Shown in pieces: positions 29,425-38,708 of a stretch of DNA of 64,000 bases. Where the stretch lies: the NCBI RefSeq assembly GCF_013416775.1, contig NZ_SZVI01000010.1:1-64000 (forward strand), given 5' to 3'. Origin of the DNA: Rhodoferax sp. BLA1 (lineage in GTDB: Bacteria; Pseudomonadota; Gammaproteobacteria; Burkholderiales; Burkholderiaceae_C). Within the stretch, counting starts at the first letter, position 1. Every line of letters begins with the position of its first letter. The notes beneath the pieces are model-generated. The model searched no databases, was not told the DNA's origin, and saw only the letters and a list, made by a program, of their open reading frames with translations. Both the position numbers and the translations under genes were made by a program.

Positions 29425-30456
29425 TTAGAAGTTCTTGCGCAAAGCAACTTCCCAACCAGTACCACTGAAGTTGGTCAGGGTGGAGCCGTTGGCGTTGAAG
29501 CGTTCTTGCTTTTCACGCGCCAGTGACAAGTTGATGGAGGTCTGTTTGCTCAGAGGATAGTAGTAGCCCACAGAATACCGGGTGGAGTCCTTGTCGCTAG
29601 CAGAACTGGTCGCGGAGGCGATTTTGGTGTCGTCAACCTTCCGGTAAGAAGTCCGGAATTGACCGGGGCCCATCGGAACACGGGCACCAATGGTGAAGAC
29701 GGTTTCCTTGCCGCCGTCGTACAGACCGAGGTCGCTGGAGCGCGCATAGGTCGTCATCAACGTGGCCACACCGAAGTCGTAGTTAGCACCAAAGCCGACG
29801 GTGCTCATGCTGTTACCCGAGGTGGTGTATTTTGTGTCCTGCTCCTTTTGATAACCGAAAGCCGTGCTAAACGGACCATTGGCATATTGGACGTGGAAAC
29901 CTTGGCCACTGGCTCTTGTGCCGGTTGTCGCTTCGCTGGTCTGCGCGGCCACACCGGCGTTGAAACCGCTGTAAGTGGGGGTGTTGTAGTAAATGGCGTT
30001 GTCCCACTTGGCGGCCATTGCGGCACCACGGGAGCCCATAGAGGCGTAGCTGTCACCCGAAAAAGCCTCATAACGTCCGGCGATAACTTCGGCGTCTAGC
30101 GGTGAAGACATACGGCCCAGCTTCACTTGACCAAACTGTTTGCTGTTCAAACCAACCCAGGCCTTGTCTTTGAACAGGACGCCGTCTTGGGCGCCGGTAT
30201 CGGCTTTGAAGCGCATTTCCAGCGCAAAGAATGTGGACAAGTCTGCAGAAATTTCTTCAACGCCTGAGAAGTTCAGTCGTCCGGTCGAGCTATCGTCCAC
30301 CTTCGACTGTTTGGTAGTGCCTGTGCCCAAGTCGCTGGGCATATTGCCGAAGCCCAGGTCAACCCGGCCACTGATTTTCACGTTGGACTGCGCCATGGCG
30401 GTCATGCTCACGGCAGCCAGAGCGATGGGGAGCAGCATCACTTTTAAATGTTTCAT
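29425..30456 (-). CDS. Gram-negative porin (betaproteobacterial OmpC/Omp32-like)
   Basis: 343 residues: signal peptide (MKHLKVMLLPIALAAVSMTAMA) and then SNVKISGRVDLGFGNM, the usual first strand. GRLNFSGVEEISADLSTFFALEMRF, KAWVGLNSKQFGQVKLGRM and a C-terminal WEVALRKNF ending in Phe are typical of 16-stranded trimeric porins of Comamonadaceae. It is divergent from the pectin operon across a 658-bp gap that holds candidate operators, so it may serve as the outer membrane entry for oligogalacturonides. That role is inference; general porins look alike. Confidence 0.93.
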   Translation of the reverse strand: MKHLKVMLLPIALAAVSMTAMAQSNVKISGRVDLGFGNMPSDLGTGTTKQSKVDDSSTGRLNFSGVEEISADLSTFFALEMRFKADTGAQDGVLFKDKAWVGLNSKQFGQVKLGRMSSPLDAEVIAGRYEAFSGDSYASMGSRGAAMAAKWDNAIYYNTPTYSGFNAGVAAQTSEATTGTRASGQGFHVQYANGPFSTAFGYQKEQDTKYTTSGNSMSTVGFGANYDFGVATLMTTYARSSDLGLYDGGKETVFTIGARVPMGPGQFRTSYRKVDDTKIASATSSASDKDSTRYSVGYYYPLSKQTSINLSLAREKQERFNANGSTLTNFSGTGWEVALRKNF

Positions 30457-30725
30457 TGCAAATATCCAGTCAAATTAAAGAAAAGTTGGCAGCGCAGCGT
30501 AGGGCGCATCAAGAAAAAAGTCGTTCACACGGCAGGTGCGACGACCGGAAAACTGGGGGCAATCACTACTTTGGGGATGGCTCAGCGGCATGTCGTCACG
30601 CCTCTCATGACAACAAGTTGCCTATCGAAGTCCGGAGCCACCTCGGCCCGGCATTTCAAGACGTTGTTTTGACACTTCATTTGCTTCGATGTGGAGCGTG
30701 TTTTATTTTTGAAACAAGCCATATG

Positions 30726-30739
30726 TTGATCTGTATCAA
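30726..30739. promoter_or_regulatory. Perfect FNR-type box
   Basis: TTGAT-CTGT-ATCAA, the exact consensus of FNR/Anr/Dnr sites. It lies 270 bp before the porin start and 376 bp before kduD; which promoter it serves is open. Confidence 0.65.
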
Positions 30740-30819
30740 ACATCTTCCCTGTGATAAAAAACTGCCTCGATAGAATTGCGGAACAGTGTTTTGGCGTGTT
30801 CATTTCCCAAATTTAAATG

Positions 30820-30840
30820 AAATGAAACATTATTCCAACT
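30820..30840. promoter_or_regulatory. KdgR-like half operator upstream of kduD
   Basis: AAATGAAACATTATTCCAAC: the left arm AAATGAAACA matches enterobacterial KdgR (IclR family) boxes, the right arm is poor. Confidence 0.35.
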
Positions 30841-30853
30841 AGGGTAAACCCCA

Positions 30854-30885
30854 GTTTCAAAAAAATGAAACAGCGTTTACTATTT
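30854..30885. promoter_or_regulatory. Operator-like inverted repeats at the kduD promoter
   Basis: GTTTCA-AAAAAA-TGAAAC (30854-30871) is a perfect 6-bp inverted repeat. It continues as TGAAACAGCGTTTAC (30866-30880), KdgR- or LacI-type in look, spanning the presumed -35 and -10. A related TGAAACCGCGTTGTG precedes the pectinesterase gene. Confidence 0.5.
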
Positions 30886-31114
30886 CGGAACGGTGTAGCG
30901 AAGTTGTTACCCCACCATGAATGCCAAAAAGTCAATCCATGCAAATTCGTCAGATTTTTCGGTGCTCACAAGCCAGCCTTCTTGATATGCATGGCCATGG
31001 CGGCACACCAGTCCACACCTTTATTGGTGGCGCGTTGAGACAGATGCCGGTCTTTGATGGCCGGTGTTGCTTGCCCGCAACCACAGTGCGTTAACCGAGA
31101 ACCCTCCCATCATC

Positions 31115-31876
31115 ATGATTCTTGATTTGTTTGAATTGCAGGGCCGCGTGGCCATCGTCACCGGGTGCAATACCGGGCTCGGCCAGGGTATGGCGCGGGC
31201 GCTTGCTCAGGCGGGTGCCGACATCGTTGGCATCAATGTCACCGAGCCCACTGAAACGGCAGAGCAGGTGCGCTCACTCGGGCGCCAGTTTTTGGACCTG
31301 CGTGCCAATCTGGGGCGTATTGATGGCATCGAAGGTCTGGTTCAGCAAGCGCTGGGTTTGGCTGGGCATGTTGACATCCTGGTCAACAACGCCGGCATCA
31401 TCCGCCGCGAAGATGCGCTCTCGTTCAGTGAAAAGGACTGGGACGATGTGATTGACATCAACCTCAAGTCGGTGTTTTTCTTCTCGCAGGCGGTGGCGCG
31501 ACAGTTCATCGCCCAAAAGACCGGCGGCAAGATCATCAACGTTGGGTCCATGCTGTCATTCCAAGGCGGTGTGCGGGTTCCGTCTTACACCGCTTCCAAG
31601 AGTGGTGTGATGGGTATCACCCGTTTGATGGCCAACGAATGGGCGGTGCATGGCATCAATGTCAATGCGATTGCCCCCGGCTACATGGCCACTGACAACA
31701 CCGCCGCTTTGCGTGCAGATGAGAGTCGTAACTCGTCCATTCTGGAGCGCATACCCGCCGGTCGTTGGGGGACTGCAGATGATCTCGCTGGGCCAGTGGT
31801 GTTCTTGGCCTCTGGTGCGTCGGACTATGTCAATGGCTACACCGTGGCTGTCGACGGCGGCTGGCTGGCGCGTTAA
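31115..31876 (+). CDS. kduD: 2-dehydro-3-deoxy-D-gluconate 5-dehydrogenase
   Basis: 253-residue short-chain dehydrogenase reducing 3-deoxy-D-glycero-2,5-hexodiulosonate to KDG with NAD(P)H, a late step of galacturonide breakdown. It opens MILDLFELQGRVAIVTGCNT with the Rossmann motif TGCNTGLGQGMA, and has NNAGII and the catalytic YTASKSG with Ser in NVGSMLSFQGG. The insert LRADESRNSSILERIPAGRWG is typical of KduD. ATG 31115 fits the family length; the frame extends upstream to 31064. First gene of the pectin operon. kduI, kdgK and kdgA are not in the window. Confidence 0.94.
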   Translation: MILDLFELQGRVAIVTGCNTGLGQGMARALAQAGADIVGINVTEPTETAEQVRSLGRQFLDLRANLGRIDGIEGLVQQALGLAGHVDILVNNAGIIRREDALSFSEKDWDDVIDINLKSVFFFSQAVARQFIAQKTGGKIINVGSMLSFQGGVRVPSYTASKSGVMGITRLMANEWAVHGINVNAIAPGYMATDNTAALRADESRNSSILERIPAGRWGTADDLAGPVVFLASGASDYVNGYTVAVDGGWLAR

Positions 31877-31912
31877 GCCAAGTTTTACCACTCACACCAG
31901 GAGATACCTGAC

Positions 31913-32797
31913 ATGTATGAAAACAAGAAGATCGGCTTTTTGTTCGTGCTGCCCTTTGTTTTAGGCGTGCTCGGATTCAAGCTGTTCCCGTTCATGATGA
32001 GTTTTGCGTTGAGTTTCACGCAGTACGACATCATCAATTCACCGCAGTTCATTGGGCTGGAAAACTACAACGAGCTGTTTTTCAAGGACCCGCTGTTTCG
32101 CAAATCCTTGTGGGTGACCCTGACCTTTGTGGCCATTTCGGTGCCGCTTCGGGTGGGTTTTGCGCTGTTTGTTGCCCATGTCCTGAATTTCAAGCTGCGC
32201 GGCATCAATTTCTTTCGCTCGGCCTACTATTTGCCGTCCATTCTGGGTGGATCCATCGCTGCGGCGGTGATGTGGCGCTTCATCTTCTCGCAAAACGGTT
32301 TGGTGAACATCGTGTTGTCCAAGGTTGGCATTGAGCCCATCGCTTGGCTGGCGGATGAGCACTATTCCATCTGGACGATCATTTTGCTGTTCACTTGGCA
32401 GTTTGGTTCGGCCATGGTGATCTTTCTGGCAGCCCTGCAGAACGTGCCCACCTCGCTCTACGAAGCCGCAGAGATTGATGGCGCCACAAAGATGCAGCAG
32501 TTCTTCAAAATCACGGTGCCACTCATCACACCGGTCATCTTCTTCAACATGATCATGCAGATGGTGCACGCGTTCCAGGAGTTCAACGGGCCTTACATGA
32601 TCACCGAGGGCGGGCCGCTGCATTCCACCTATCTGCTGTCGCTCTATATCTATGACCAAAGCTTCAGGTACTTCAATCTCGGTTATGGCAGCGCGCTGTC
32701 ATGGATCTTGTTCGCCCTGGTTGGCGGCTTGAGTGCCTTCTCTTTCTTCACCTCGAAATACTGGGTGTTCTACTCCAGCGAAAAGGACCATAAATAA
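31913..32797 (+). CDS. ABC sugar transporter permease, MalF/TogM-like
   Basis: 294 residues with six predicted helices. It opens MYENKKIGFLFVLPFVLGVLGFKLFPFMMSF and carries the EAA loop YEAAEIDGATKMQQFFKITVPLITP that contacts the ATPase. By context it is the first permease of an oligogalacturonide importer like TogMNAB. It follows kduD by 36 bp with a good ribosome site (AGGAGA) and its stop overlaps the next start (TAATG). Confidence 0.93.
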   Translation: MYENKKIGFLFVLPFVLGVLGFKLFPFMMSFALSFTQYDIINSPQFIGLENYNELFFKDPLFRKSLWVTLTFVAISVPLRVGFALFVAHVLNFKLRGINFFRSAYYLPSILGGSIAAAVMWRFIFSQNGLVNIVLSKVGIEPIAWLADEHYSIWTIILLFTWQFGSAMVIFLAALQNVPTSLYEAAEIDGATKMQQFFKITVPLITPVIFFNMIMQMVHAFQEFNGPYMITEGGPLHSTYLLSLYIYDQSFRYFNLGYGSALSWILFALVGGLSAFSFFTSKYWVFYSSEKDHK

Positions 32798-33696
32798 TGG
32801 CAGCCGTTCTCTCTTCCCGCGACAGTGTCGCATCTGACGCACAGGCCAAACGCACGCTGCGTGGGGAACGCATCAGTTCAGTGGTGCGCTATGTGGCGCT
32901 GATCATCGTGGGTCTGGTCATGCTCTACCCCATGATTTGGCTGGTGGGTGCATCTTTCAAAAGCAACGCTGAGGTTTTTACCGAGATCGGCTTCTGGCCA
33001 TCGAGTTTTGACTTTGGCGCCTACGCCAAGGGCTGGAAGACCAGCTCTGAGTACACCTTTGCGACCTACTTCCTCAACTCATTTCTGATCATCATTCCGA
33101 AGGTCATCGTGACTGTGATCTCCTGTGTGCTGGTGGCCTATGCCTTTGCACGTTTTGAGTTCTGGGGCAAGAAGGTGCTGTTCAGCATCATGGTCGGCAC
33201 CATGATGTTGCCGCTGATTGTGTTGCGCCTGCCGCAATACCTGATGTTCAAACAATTTGACTGGATTGACAGCTACTTGCCATTGATCGTGCCGTCGGCC
33301 TTTGCGACCGACACCTTCTTTGTCTTCATGCTGGTGCAGTTCCTGCGCGGCATTCCTCGTGACATGGAAGAGGCCGCCCAGATTGACGGTTGCAACCCGC
33401 TTCAATTGCTTTGGTACATCTTGGTACCGATCTTGAAACCAGCCATCATTTCGGTGGTCGTGTTCCAGTTCATCTGGACCATGAACGACTTCATGGGACC
33501 ACTGATTTACCTCTCCTCGGTTGAGAAGTATCCAGTGTCGTTGGCCCTGAAGATGAGCATTGGTGCGACCGAAGAGGTCGAGTGGGCCAGTGTGATTGCA
33601 ATCTCAGTGGTGGCCCTGGTGCCGTCTCTGGTGGTCTTTTTCTTGGCACAACGCCACTTCATTGAAGGCGCCACAAGCAGTGGCATCAAAGGGTAA
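32797..33696 (+). CDS. ABC sugar transporter permease, MalG/TogN-like
   Basis: 299 residues, six helices, second permease of the importer. EAA loop: MEEAAQIDGCNPLQLLWYILVPILKP. The start codon shares one base with the stop of the previous permease, so translation is coupled. WTMNDFMGPLIYLSS near residue 230 is typical of MalG-type subunits. The ATPase gene follows 14 bp later. Confidence 0.93.
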   Translation: MAAVLSSRDSVASDAQAKRTLRGERISSVVRYVALIIVGLVMLYPMIWLVGASFKSNAEVFTEIGFWPSSFDFGAYAKGWKTSSEYTFATYFLNSFLIIIPKVIVTVISCVLVAYAFARFEFWGKKVLFSIMVGTMMLPLIVLRLPQYLMFKQFDWIDSYLPLIVPSAFATDTFFVFMLVQFLRGIPRDMEEAAQIDGCNPLQLLWYILVPILKPAIISVVVFQFIWTMNDFMGPLIYLSSVEKYPVSLALKMSIGATEEVEWASVIAISVVALVPSLVVFFLAQRHFIEGATSSGIKG

Positions 33697-33710
33697 ATAC
33701 GGAGCATAAC

Positions 33711-34835
33711 GTGGCACAACTGAATTTAAAGAAAATCGAAAAGGTCTATCCGAATGGCTTCAAGGCGGTGCATGGCATCGACCTCGAAATTCGCGACGGA
33801 GAGTTCATGGTTTTTGTGGGACCGTCTGGCTGCGCCAAGAGCACGGTTCTGCGCATGATTGCCGGTCTGGAGAGCATCAGCGGCGGTGAGCTGTTCATCG
33901 GCAACACCGTGGTCAACAACTTGGCGCCTAAGCAGCGGGGTATTGCCATGGTTTTCCAAAACTATGCGCTCTACCCCCATATGAAGGTGTATGACAACCT
34001 GGCTTTTGGCCTGAAGTTGTCTGGCATGAAAAAAGCCGAGATCGATGTCCGTGTGCGTGATGCCGCCCGCCTGCTGGAGATGGACCAGTTGCTCGACCGT
34101 TATCCCAAACAGCTGTCGGGTGGTCAGGCGCAACGCGTGGCAGTGGGCCGTGCGATCGTCAAACGGCCAGAGGTTTTCCTGTTTGACGAACCGCTGTCCA
34201 ATCTGGATGCCAAGTTGCGCGCTTCCATGCGTGTGCGTTTGACGGAGTTACACCGCACACTGCGTGAGAAAGGCCATCCGTCGACGGTGGTGTATGTCAC
34301 GCACGATCAGGTCGAAGCCATGACCATGGGTGAACGCATCTGCGTGTTGAAGGACGGCACGATCCAGCAAGTGGACACGCCAACCGCACTCTATGAACGT
34401 CCCGCCAATGTCTTTGTTGCCGGCTTCATTGGCTCCCCCGAGATGAATCTGCAAGAAGCCCAAGTGGACGCCGATGGCGCCCACCTGGTGGTGGGTGGTT
34501 GCCGTCTGGAAGTGCCAGCCAACCGCATTGACCGCTTGAAAACCCAGGTTGGTCACACCGTGAAATTCGGCATTCGGCCCGAGCACATCACGGCGGGTGG
34601 CCACTCTGAGGTGGCTGTGCAACGTGTTGAAGGCACCTTGCGCTTCATGGAACACATGGGAAGCGAAGTGTTCGTGCATTTCACGCTGGGTGACAAGCCG
34701 TTCACCTGCCGCGTGCCATCTGACCAACTCGGTGATCTGGCCCCCAAACAACGTGGCGACAAACACCACTTTGGCTTGCAAATGCATGCCTGCCACGCGT
34801 TTGACATGGACAGTGGCAACAACCTTTTCCTTTAG
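33711..34835 (+). CDS. ABC transporter ATP-binding protein (MalK/UgpC/TogA-like)
   Basis: 374 residues. Walker A GPSGCAKSTVLRMIAG (with Ala in place of the usual Gly before Lys: GCAKST), Q-loop MVFQNYALYPHM, signature LSGGQAQRVAVGRAI, Walker B VFLFDEPLSNLDA and the switch His in YVTHDQ. The C-terminal third is the MalK-type regulatory TOBE domain. It energises the two permeases. Such ATPases often serve more than one importer in the cell. Confidence 0.94.
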   Translation: MAQLNLKKIEKVYPNGFKAVHGIDLEIRDGEFMVFVGPSGCAKSTVLRMIAGLESISGGELFIGNTVVNNLAPKQRGIAMVFQNYALYPHMKVYDNLAFGLKLSGMKKAEIDVRVRDAARLLEMDQLLDRYPKQLSGGQAQRVAVGRAIVKRPEVFLFDEPLSNLDAKLRASMRVRLTELHRTLREKGHPSTVVYVTHDQVEAMTMGERICVLKDGTIQQVDTPTALYERPANVFVAGFIGSPEMNLQEAQVDADGAHLVVGGCRLEVPANRIDRLKTQVGHTVKFGIRPEHITAGGHSEVAVQRVEGTLRFMEHMGSEVFVHFTLGDKPFTCRVPSDQLGDLAPKQRGDKHHFGLQMHACHAFDMDSGNNLFL

Positions 34836-34880
34836 ACGCTCGACGACATTTTTATCACTCAATGTAACTGGAGAAATGAT

Positions 34881-36179
34881 ATGAAAAGACGTAATGGTTT
34901 GTTGGCAATTGCTGCCGCAATGGTGATGGCTTTTGCCCCGACAGTTCAGGCTCAGGAGCCCACCACACTGCGATTTTCTTGGTGGGGCGGCGGCGCGCGT
35001 CACGAAGCGACGCTCAAAGCCATTGCCGCTTTCGAAGCGAAGCATCCTGGCGTGAAGATCAAGGCCGAATACATGGGCTTTGCCGGTTATCTGGAGCGCC
35101 TGTCCACGCAGATTGCGGGCGGCACCGAACCCGACATCATGCAGATCAACTGGGCTTGGTTGTCCACCTTCTCCAAAACAGGTGACGGGTTTTACGATCT
35201 GAACAAAAGCAAGTCGTCGCTGGCGCTGAACCAGTTCGCCGAGAGCGATTTGAAAATGGGCATGGTAAACAACAAGCTCAACGCGCTTCCTGTCTCTTAC
35301 ACCGCGCGTGTGTTGCTGTGGAACCGCGCCGCGTTCGAACGTGCCGGCTTGAAGATGCCAACCACCTGGGATGAGCTGTTTGCAGCCGGCCCGGTGCTCA
35401 AACAAAAGGCGGGTGCCAAAGCCTTCGCCATTGATGGTGAGCTGTACGACATGATTTTGTTGTCTCAAGCCTACATCATGCAGAAATATGGCACGCCTTA
35501 TGTCAGCCCAACCAGCCCCAAAGTCGCCATGAGCGAAGCTGCGGCCCTGGAATGGGTGCAGGTCTACAAGAAACTGGTCAGCAACAACGTGGCTGTGCCA
35601 CTGCCGGTGCGTGCCTCTTTGGGTGGTGCTGAAAAACCCACCGAGCAGCAGCAAGACTGGGTGGTCGGTAACTGGGCAGGCAACTACACCTGGGATTCTG
35701 TGATTGGCCTGCGTGTCAGCACACTCAACAAAGAACAGAAACTCGATGTCGGCGATTTCCTGACTTTGCCCAATGCCAAAAACAGCGGCATGTTTGGTCG
35801 TCCGTCGCTGATGTTTGCGGTCAGCAAAAAGTCCAAAAATCCGGAAATGGCTGCCAAGTTCATGAACTTTGTGCTGACCGATCCAGAGGCTGCTGGCATT
35901 TTGGGTCTGACACGTGGTGTGCCGTCGGCTGACAGCCAGTTCCGTGCGCTGGCCCGTACCGATGCGCTGCAAGGCACTGAATTGAAGGCCTTCTTGCAGA
36001 TCAAGAAACAAAAGGATGCCGGCAAGATCGACCTGCCATCACCTTTGTTTGAAAACGCCCGTTTCAACAAGTTCATGCGCGAAGTGTTTGAGACCGTGGC
36101 CTATGGCAAATCGACCGACCAGGAAGCCGCAAAACGTCTGATTGAAGACGGCAACGCGCTGCTCGCTCGCATCAAGTAA
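34881..36179 (+). CDS. Extracellular solute-binding protein of the oligogalacturonide importer (TogB-like)
   Basis: 432 residues. Signal peptide MKRRNGLLAIAAAMVMAFAP with cleavage after VQAQ. The mature protein starts TTLRFSWWGGGARHEATLKAIAAFEAKHPGVKIKAEYMG, the family 1 sugar-binding opening; it contains EPDIMQINWAWLSTFSKTGDGFYDL, close to TogB-like proteins. It should capture oligogalacturonides in the periplasm. Located between the ATPase and ogl genes, which supports this substrate. Confidence 0.93.
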   Translation: MKRRNGLLAIAAAMVMAFAPTVQAQEPTTLRFSWWGGGARHEATLKAIAAFEAKHPGVKIKAEYMGFAGYLERLSTQIAGGTEPDIMQINWAWLSTFSKTGDGFYDLNKSKSSLALNQFAESDLKMGMVNNKLNALPVSYTARVLLWNRAAFERAGLKMPTTWDELFAAGPVLKQKAGAKAFAIDGELYDMILLSQAYIMQKYGTPYVSPTSPKVAMSEAAALEWVQVYKKLVSNNVAVPLPVRASLGGAEKPTEQQQDWVVGNWAGNYTWDSVIGLRVSTLNKEQKLDVGDFLTLPNAKNSGMFGRPSLMFAVSKKSKNPEMAAKFMNFVLTDPEAAGILGLTRGVPSADSQFRALARTDALQGTELKAFLQIKKQKDAGKIDLPSPLFENARFNKFMREVFETVAYGKSTDQEAAKRLIEDGNALLARIK

Positions 36180-36192
36180 TCCAGAGAGTCAG

Positions 36193-37341
36193 ATGAGTAA
36201 ATCCACGACACGCCAACTTTCGTTTGTCACCCACCAAGACCCCGACACAGGGGCCCGTGTGACCCGGCTCACGCCCACGGACGTGACTTGCCACCGCACC
36301 TACTTCTACCAGAAGTGTTTCACCAACGATGGTCAGAAGCTGGTGTTTGGCGCGCAATTTGGCGAACACTGGAATTACCATCTGCTGGATCTGGCATCGC
36401 AGACAGCGACGCAACTGAGCGACCAGGCGGACGAAAACACCTTTGGTGGTTTTCTGAGCCCAGATGACCGGCATCTGTATTTTGTGCGAGCCGAACGTCA
36501 ACTGATCCGCCTGGAACTGGCCACACAGAAGGAAGAGGTGATCTACACCGTGCCTTCTGAGTGGGTCGGCTACGGCACCTGGGTGGCCAACTCGCGCTGT
36601 ACCCAAATCGTTGGCATTGAAATTTTGGCAACCGACTGGTTTCCTTTGACCGACTGGAAAAAGTTTGCCGAGATGTTTCATGCCAAGCCACGCTGCCGCC
36701 TGATCCGCATCGATCTGGTCACCGGCGCGCGCGAGGTGATTCACGAAGAAAAGCTCTGGCTCGGTCACCCCCAGTACCGTCCGTTCGACGACAACACCGT
36801 GGCTTTTTGCCACGAAGGCACACACGACCTGATTGATGCCCGCATGTGGTTCATCAACGAAGACGGCAGCAACCTGCGCTGTGCCAAAGAGCATGCCCCG
36901 GGTGAGAGCATCACCCATGAATTCTGGGTGCCGGATGGGTCGGCCATGGTTTATGTGTCTTACCTCAAAGGCCACACAGAACGTTATATCTGCTCGCTGG
37001 ACCCGGTGACTCTGGAGAACCGTCAGATCACCGTCATGCCGCCATGCTCACATTTGATGAGCAACTTCAATGGTCGTTTGATTGTGGGGGATGGGTCCGG
37101 CACGCCAGTCGATGTGTCCGACAGTGGCAGCCACAAGATCGAAAACGATCCTTACCTGCACCTGTTTGACCTCGATGCGGGCACCACGCGCCGCATCGCT
37201 CGGCATGACAGCTCATGGCGTGTCCACAAGGGCAACCGACAAGTCACACACCCGCATCCCTCGTTTGTACCGGGGGAAAAACAAGTGCTGTACACCTCTG
37301 ACTTTGAAGGTGAACCGGCACTGTATTTGGCAGACCTGTAA
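36193..37341 (+). CDS. ogl: Oligogalacturonate lyase
   Basis: 382 residues from ATG 36193; the longer frame from 36142 overlaps the binding-protein gene. Cytoplasmic seven-bladed beta-propeller lyase (PL22) that cuts short unsaturated galacturonides to 5-keto-4-deoxyuronate. Recognised by VTRLTPTDVTCHRTYFYQKCFT, EHWNYHLLDL, GHPQYRPFDDNTVAFCHEG and ITHEFWVPDGSAMVYVSY, with His residues for Mn binding. It directly follows the importer; its product feeds KduI/KduD. Confidence 0.94.
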   Translation: MSKSTTRQLSFVTHQDPDTGARVTRLTPTDVTCHRTYFYQKCFTNDGQKLVFGAQFGEHWNYHLLDLASQTATQLSDQADENTFGGFLSPDDRHLYFVRAERQLIRLELATQKEEVIYTVPSEWVGYGTWVANSRCTQIVGIEILATDWFPLTDWKKFAEMFHAKPRCRLIRIDLVTGAREVIHEEKLWLGHPQYRPFDDNTVAFCHEGTHDLIDARMWFINEDGSNLRCAKEHAPGESITHEFWVPDGSAMVYVSYLKGHTERYICSLDPVTLENRQITVMPPCSHLMSNFNGRLIVGDGSGTPVDVSDSGSHKIENDPYLHLFDLDAGTTRRIARHDSSWRVHKGNRQVTHPHPSFVPGEKQVLYTSDFEGEPALYLADL

Positions 37342-37369
37342 CTGCTTTCGGCACAGCAGGATGCTTGCC

Positions 37370-37384
37370 TGAAACCGCGTTGTG
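37370..37384. promoter_or_regulatory. Operator-like element upstream of the pectinesterase gene
   Basis: TGAAACCGCGTTGTG shares 11 of 15 bases with TGAAACAGCGTTTAC at the kduD promoter. It lies 29 bp after the ogl stop, 95 bp before the pectinesterase start, so the secreted enzymes may form a second, co-regulated unit. Confidence 0.45.
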
Positions 37385-37478
37385 ATCTAAGGGCACATCA
37401 CCCGGATGTCACGCCGTGTTACAGGCTTTTTTTTGCCCGATGAGACAACACACCTTCATTCGATGAGGAGACACATCT

Positions 37479-38708
37479 ATGGCTTTTTCCATACGCATGG
37501 TTTTCACTTCGGGCTTTTTATTGACGCTGCTGGCCAGTCTGGCCACGGCTGCCAGTGGGGGCAACGCGGTGACGGCAGTTGACGCCAGTAACAGGCCACA
37601 GCTCGCCGACACCCAAGCTGTTGACCACACCATCGCCAAATACTTGGCACAGGCCGGTACCCTGACCGGGGCCAAGGGTGCTGGTCTGGTGACCGACCAT
37701 TGGCTCCCGCCCGCCGTGGGCGATGTGAAGCACTTTGTGGCCACCTACACCGTGGCCGCCGATGGCCGTGGCACCCACACCACATTACAAGCGGCGATTG
37801 ACGCCGTACCGGCAGCCAGCGCCAGCAGCACCCGGGTCTACATCCGTGTGTTGCCAGGCACTTACCGCGAAGTGCTGTGTGTCAAAGACAAGGCTCCGAT
37901 CACCCTCTACGGTCTCTCTTCTGACGCGAGTCAGGTGCTCATTGTCAACGGCAACTACAACGGCCAAGCCAAAGTGGCAGGTGCAGAGAGTGGCAACCCG
38001 TGTAACCCAAGCTCATCATCGGCCACCGTGGGTACCAGCGGCAGCGCGTCTGTGGCCATCTACAGTGCCGAGTTCCACGCCAAAAACATCAGTTTTGCCA
38101 ACGATGCCATGCAAGCCGTGGTGAGCGGCCTGGGTTATCCCCCAGGTGCCTCGGGTTCTGGTGGTGCACAAGCGGTGGCCCTCATGACCCAAGCCGACAA
38201 GTTGGTGTTCGACAACGTCCGGGTGTTGGGTCACCAAGACAGCTTGTATGTCAAGACCCCCAGCACCACAAGCGTGGCGCGGGTGTACTTCAAGAACAGC
38301 TTCATCCAAGGGGATGTGGACTTCATTTTTGGCCGGGGCACACTGGTGCTGGATGGCTGCACCATCCACTACCTGAGCGCACGCCTGCCCCAAGGGCAGC
38401 CCGCCACCATGCTGGCTCCCAGCACCGCTGCCAACAATGACTACGGTATCTTGGTCCATGCAAGCCGCTTCACCGCCGATGCCGGGGCCGTTGCCGGCAG
38501 CATTTACCTGGCGCGCGCCTGGGACGAAAGTGTGCCCAAGGGCACTTATGTCGCAGGCCAATCCCCCAACGGGCAACTGCTGGTGCGTAACAGTTCACTG
38601 GGTCAACACATTCAGACGTTGGTGCCTTGGGGCACGTCCACCTCGGGCCGACCTTTCAGCGAGACCGGCAACCGTTTTGTGGAGTTTCAGAACACCTCTG
38701 CGCCATGA
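37479..38708 (+). CDS. pemA: Pectin methylesterase (CE8 pectinesterase)
   Basis: 409 residues with an N-terminal signal peptide (MAFSIRMVFTSGFLLTLLAS). Right-handed beta-helix esterase that demethylates pectin outside the cytoplasm. Landmarks: GTHTTLQAAIDAVP, IRVLPGTYREVL, GHQDSLYVK (GQQDTL site), and the catalytic GDVDFIFGRGTLVLDGC with both aspartates of the CE8 family; LARAWDES near the end. Stop overlaps the next start (ATGA), so it is coupled to the pectate lyase gene. Confidence 0.93.
   Translation: MAFSIRMVFTSGFLLTLLASLATAASGGNAVTAVDASNRPQLADTQAVDHTIAKYLAQAGTLTGAKGAGLVTDHWLPPAVGDVKHFVATYTVAADGRGTHTTLQAAIDAVPAASASSTRVYIRVLPGTYREVLCVKDKAPITLYGLSSDASQVLIVNGNYNGQAKVAGAESGNPCNPSSSSATVGTSGSASVAIYSAEFHAKNISFANDAMQAVVSGLGYPPGASGSGGAQAVALMTQADKLVFDNVRVLGHQDSLYVKTPSTTSVARVYFKNSFIQGDVDFIFGRGTLVLDGCTIHYLSARLPQGQPATMLAPSTAANNDYGILVHASRFTADAGAVAGSIYLARAWDESVPKGTYVAGQSPNGQLLVRNSSLGQHIQTLVPWGTSTSGRPFSETGNRFVEFQNTSAP

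Larger units (their letters stand above)
30457..31114. other. 658-bp control region between porin and kduD
   Basis: I see no convincing gene here. It holds a perfect FNR-type box (30726-30739), operator-like repeats (30820-30840, 30854-30885) and a plausible kduD promoter (-35 TTTCAA at 30855, -10 TACTAT at 30878). A start there would leave a leader of about 225 nt, containing a short frame ATG 30917 to TGA 30985 without a clear ribosome site. The 73-residue minus-strand frame at 30582-30803 has no family character. Confidence 0.6.

Noticed and set aside
30582..30803. Minus-strand frame of 73 residues in the porin/kduD gap
   Set aside because: No ribosome site, no family pattern, and it overlaps the FNR-type box.
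30917..30985. Possible 22-residue leader peptide before kduD
   Set aside because: No clear ribosome binding site and no attenuator-like structure; noted only within the control region entry.
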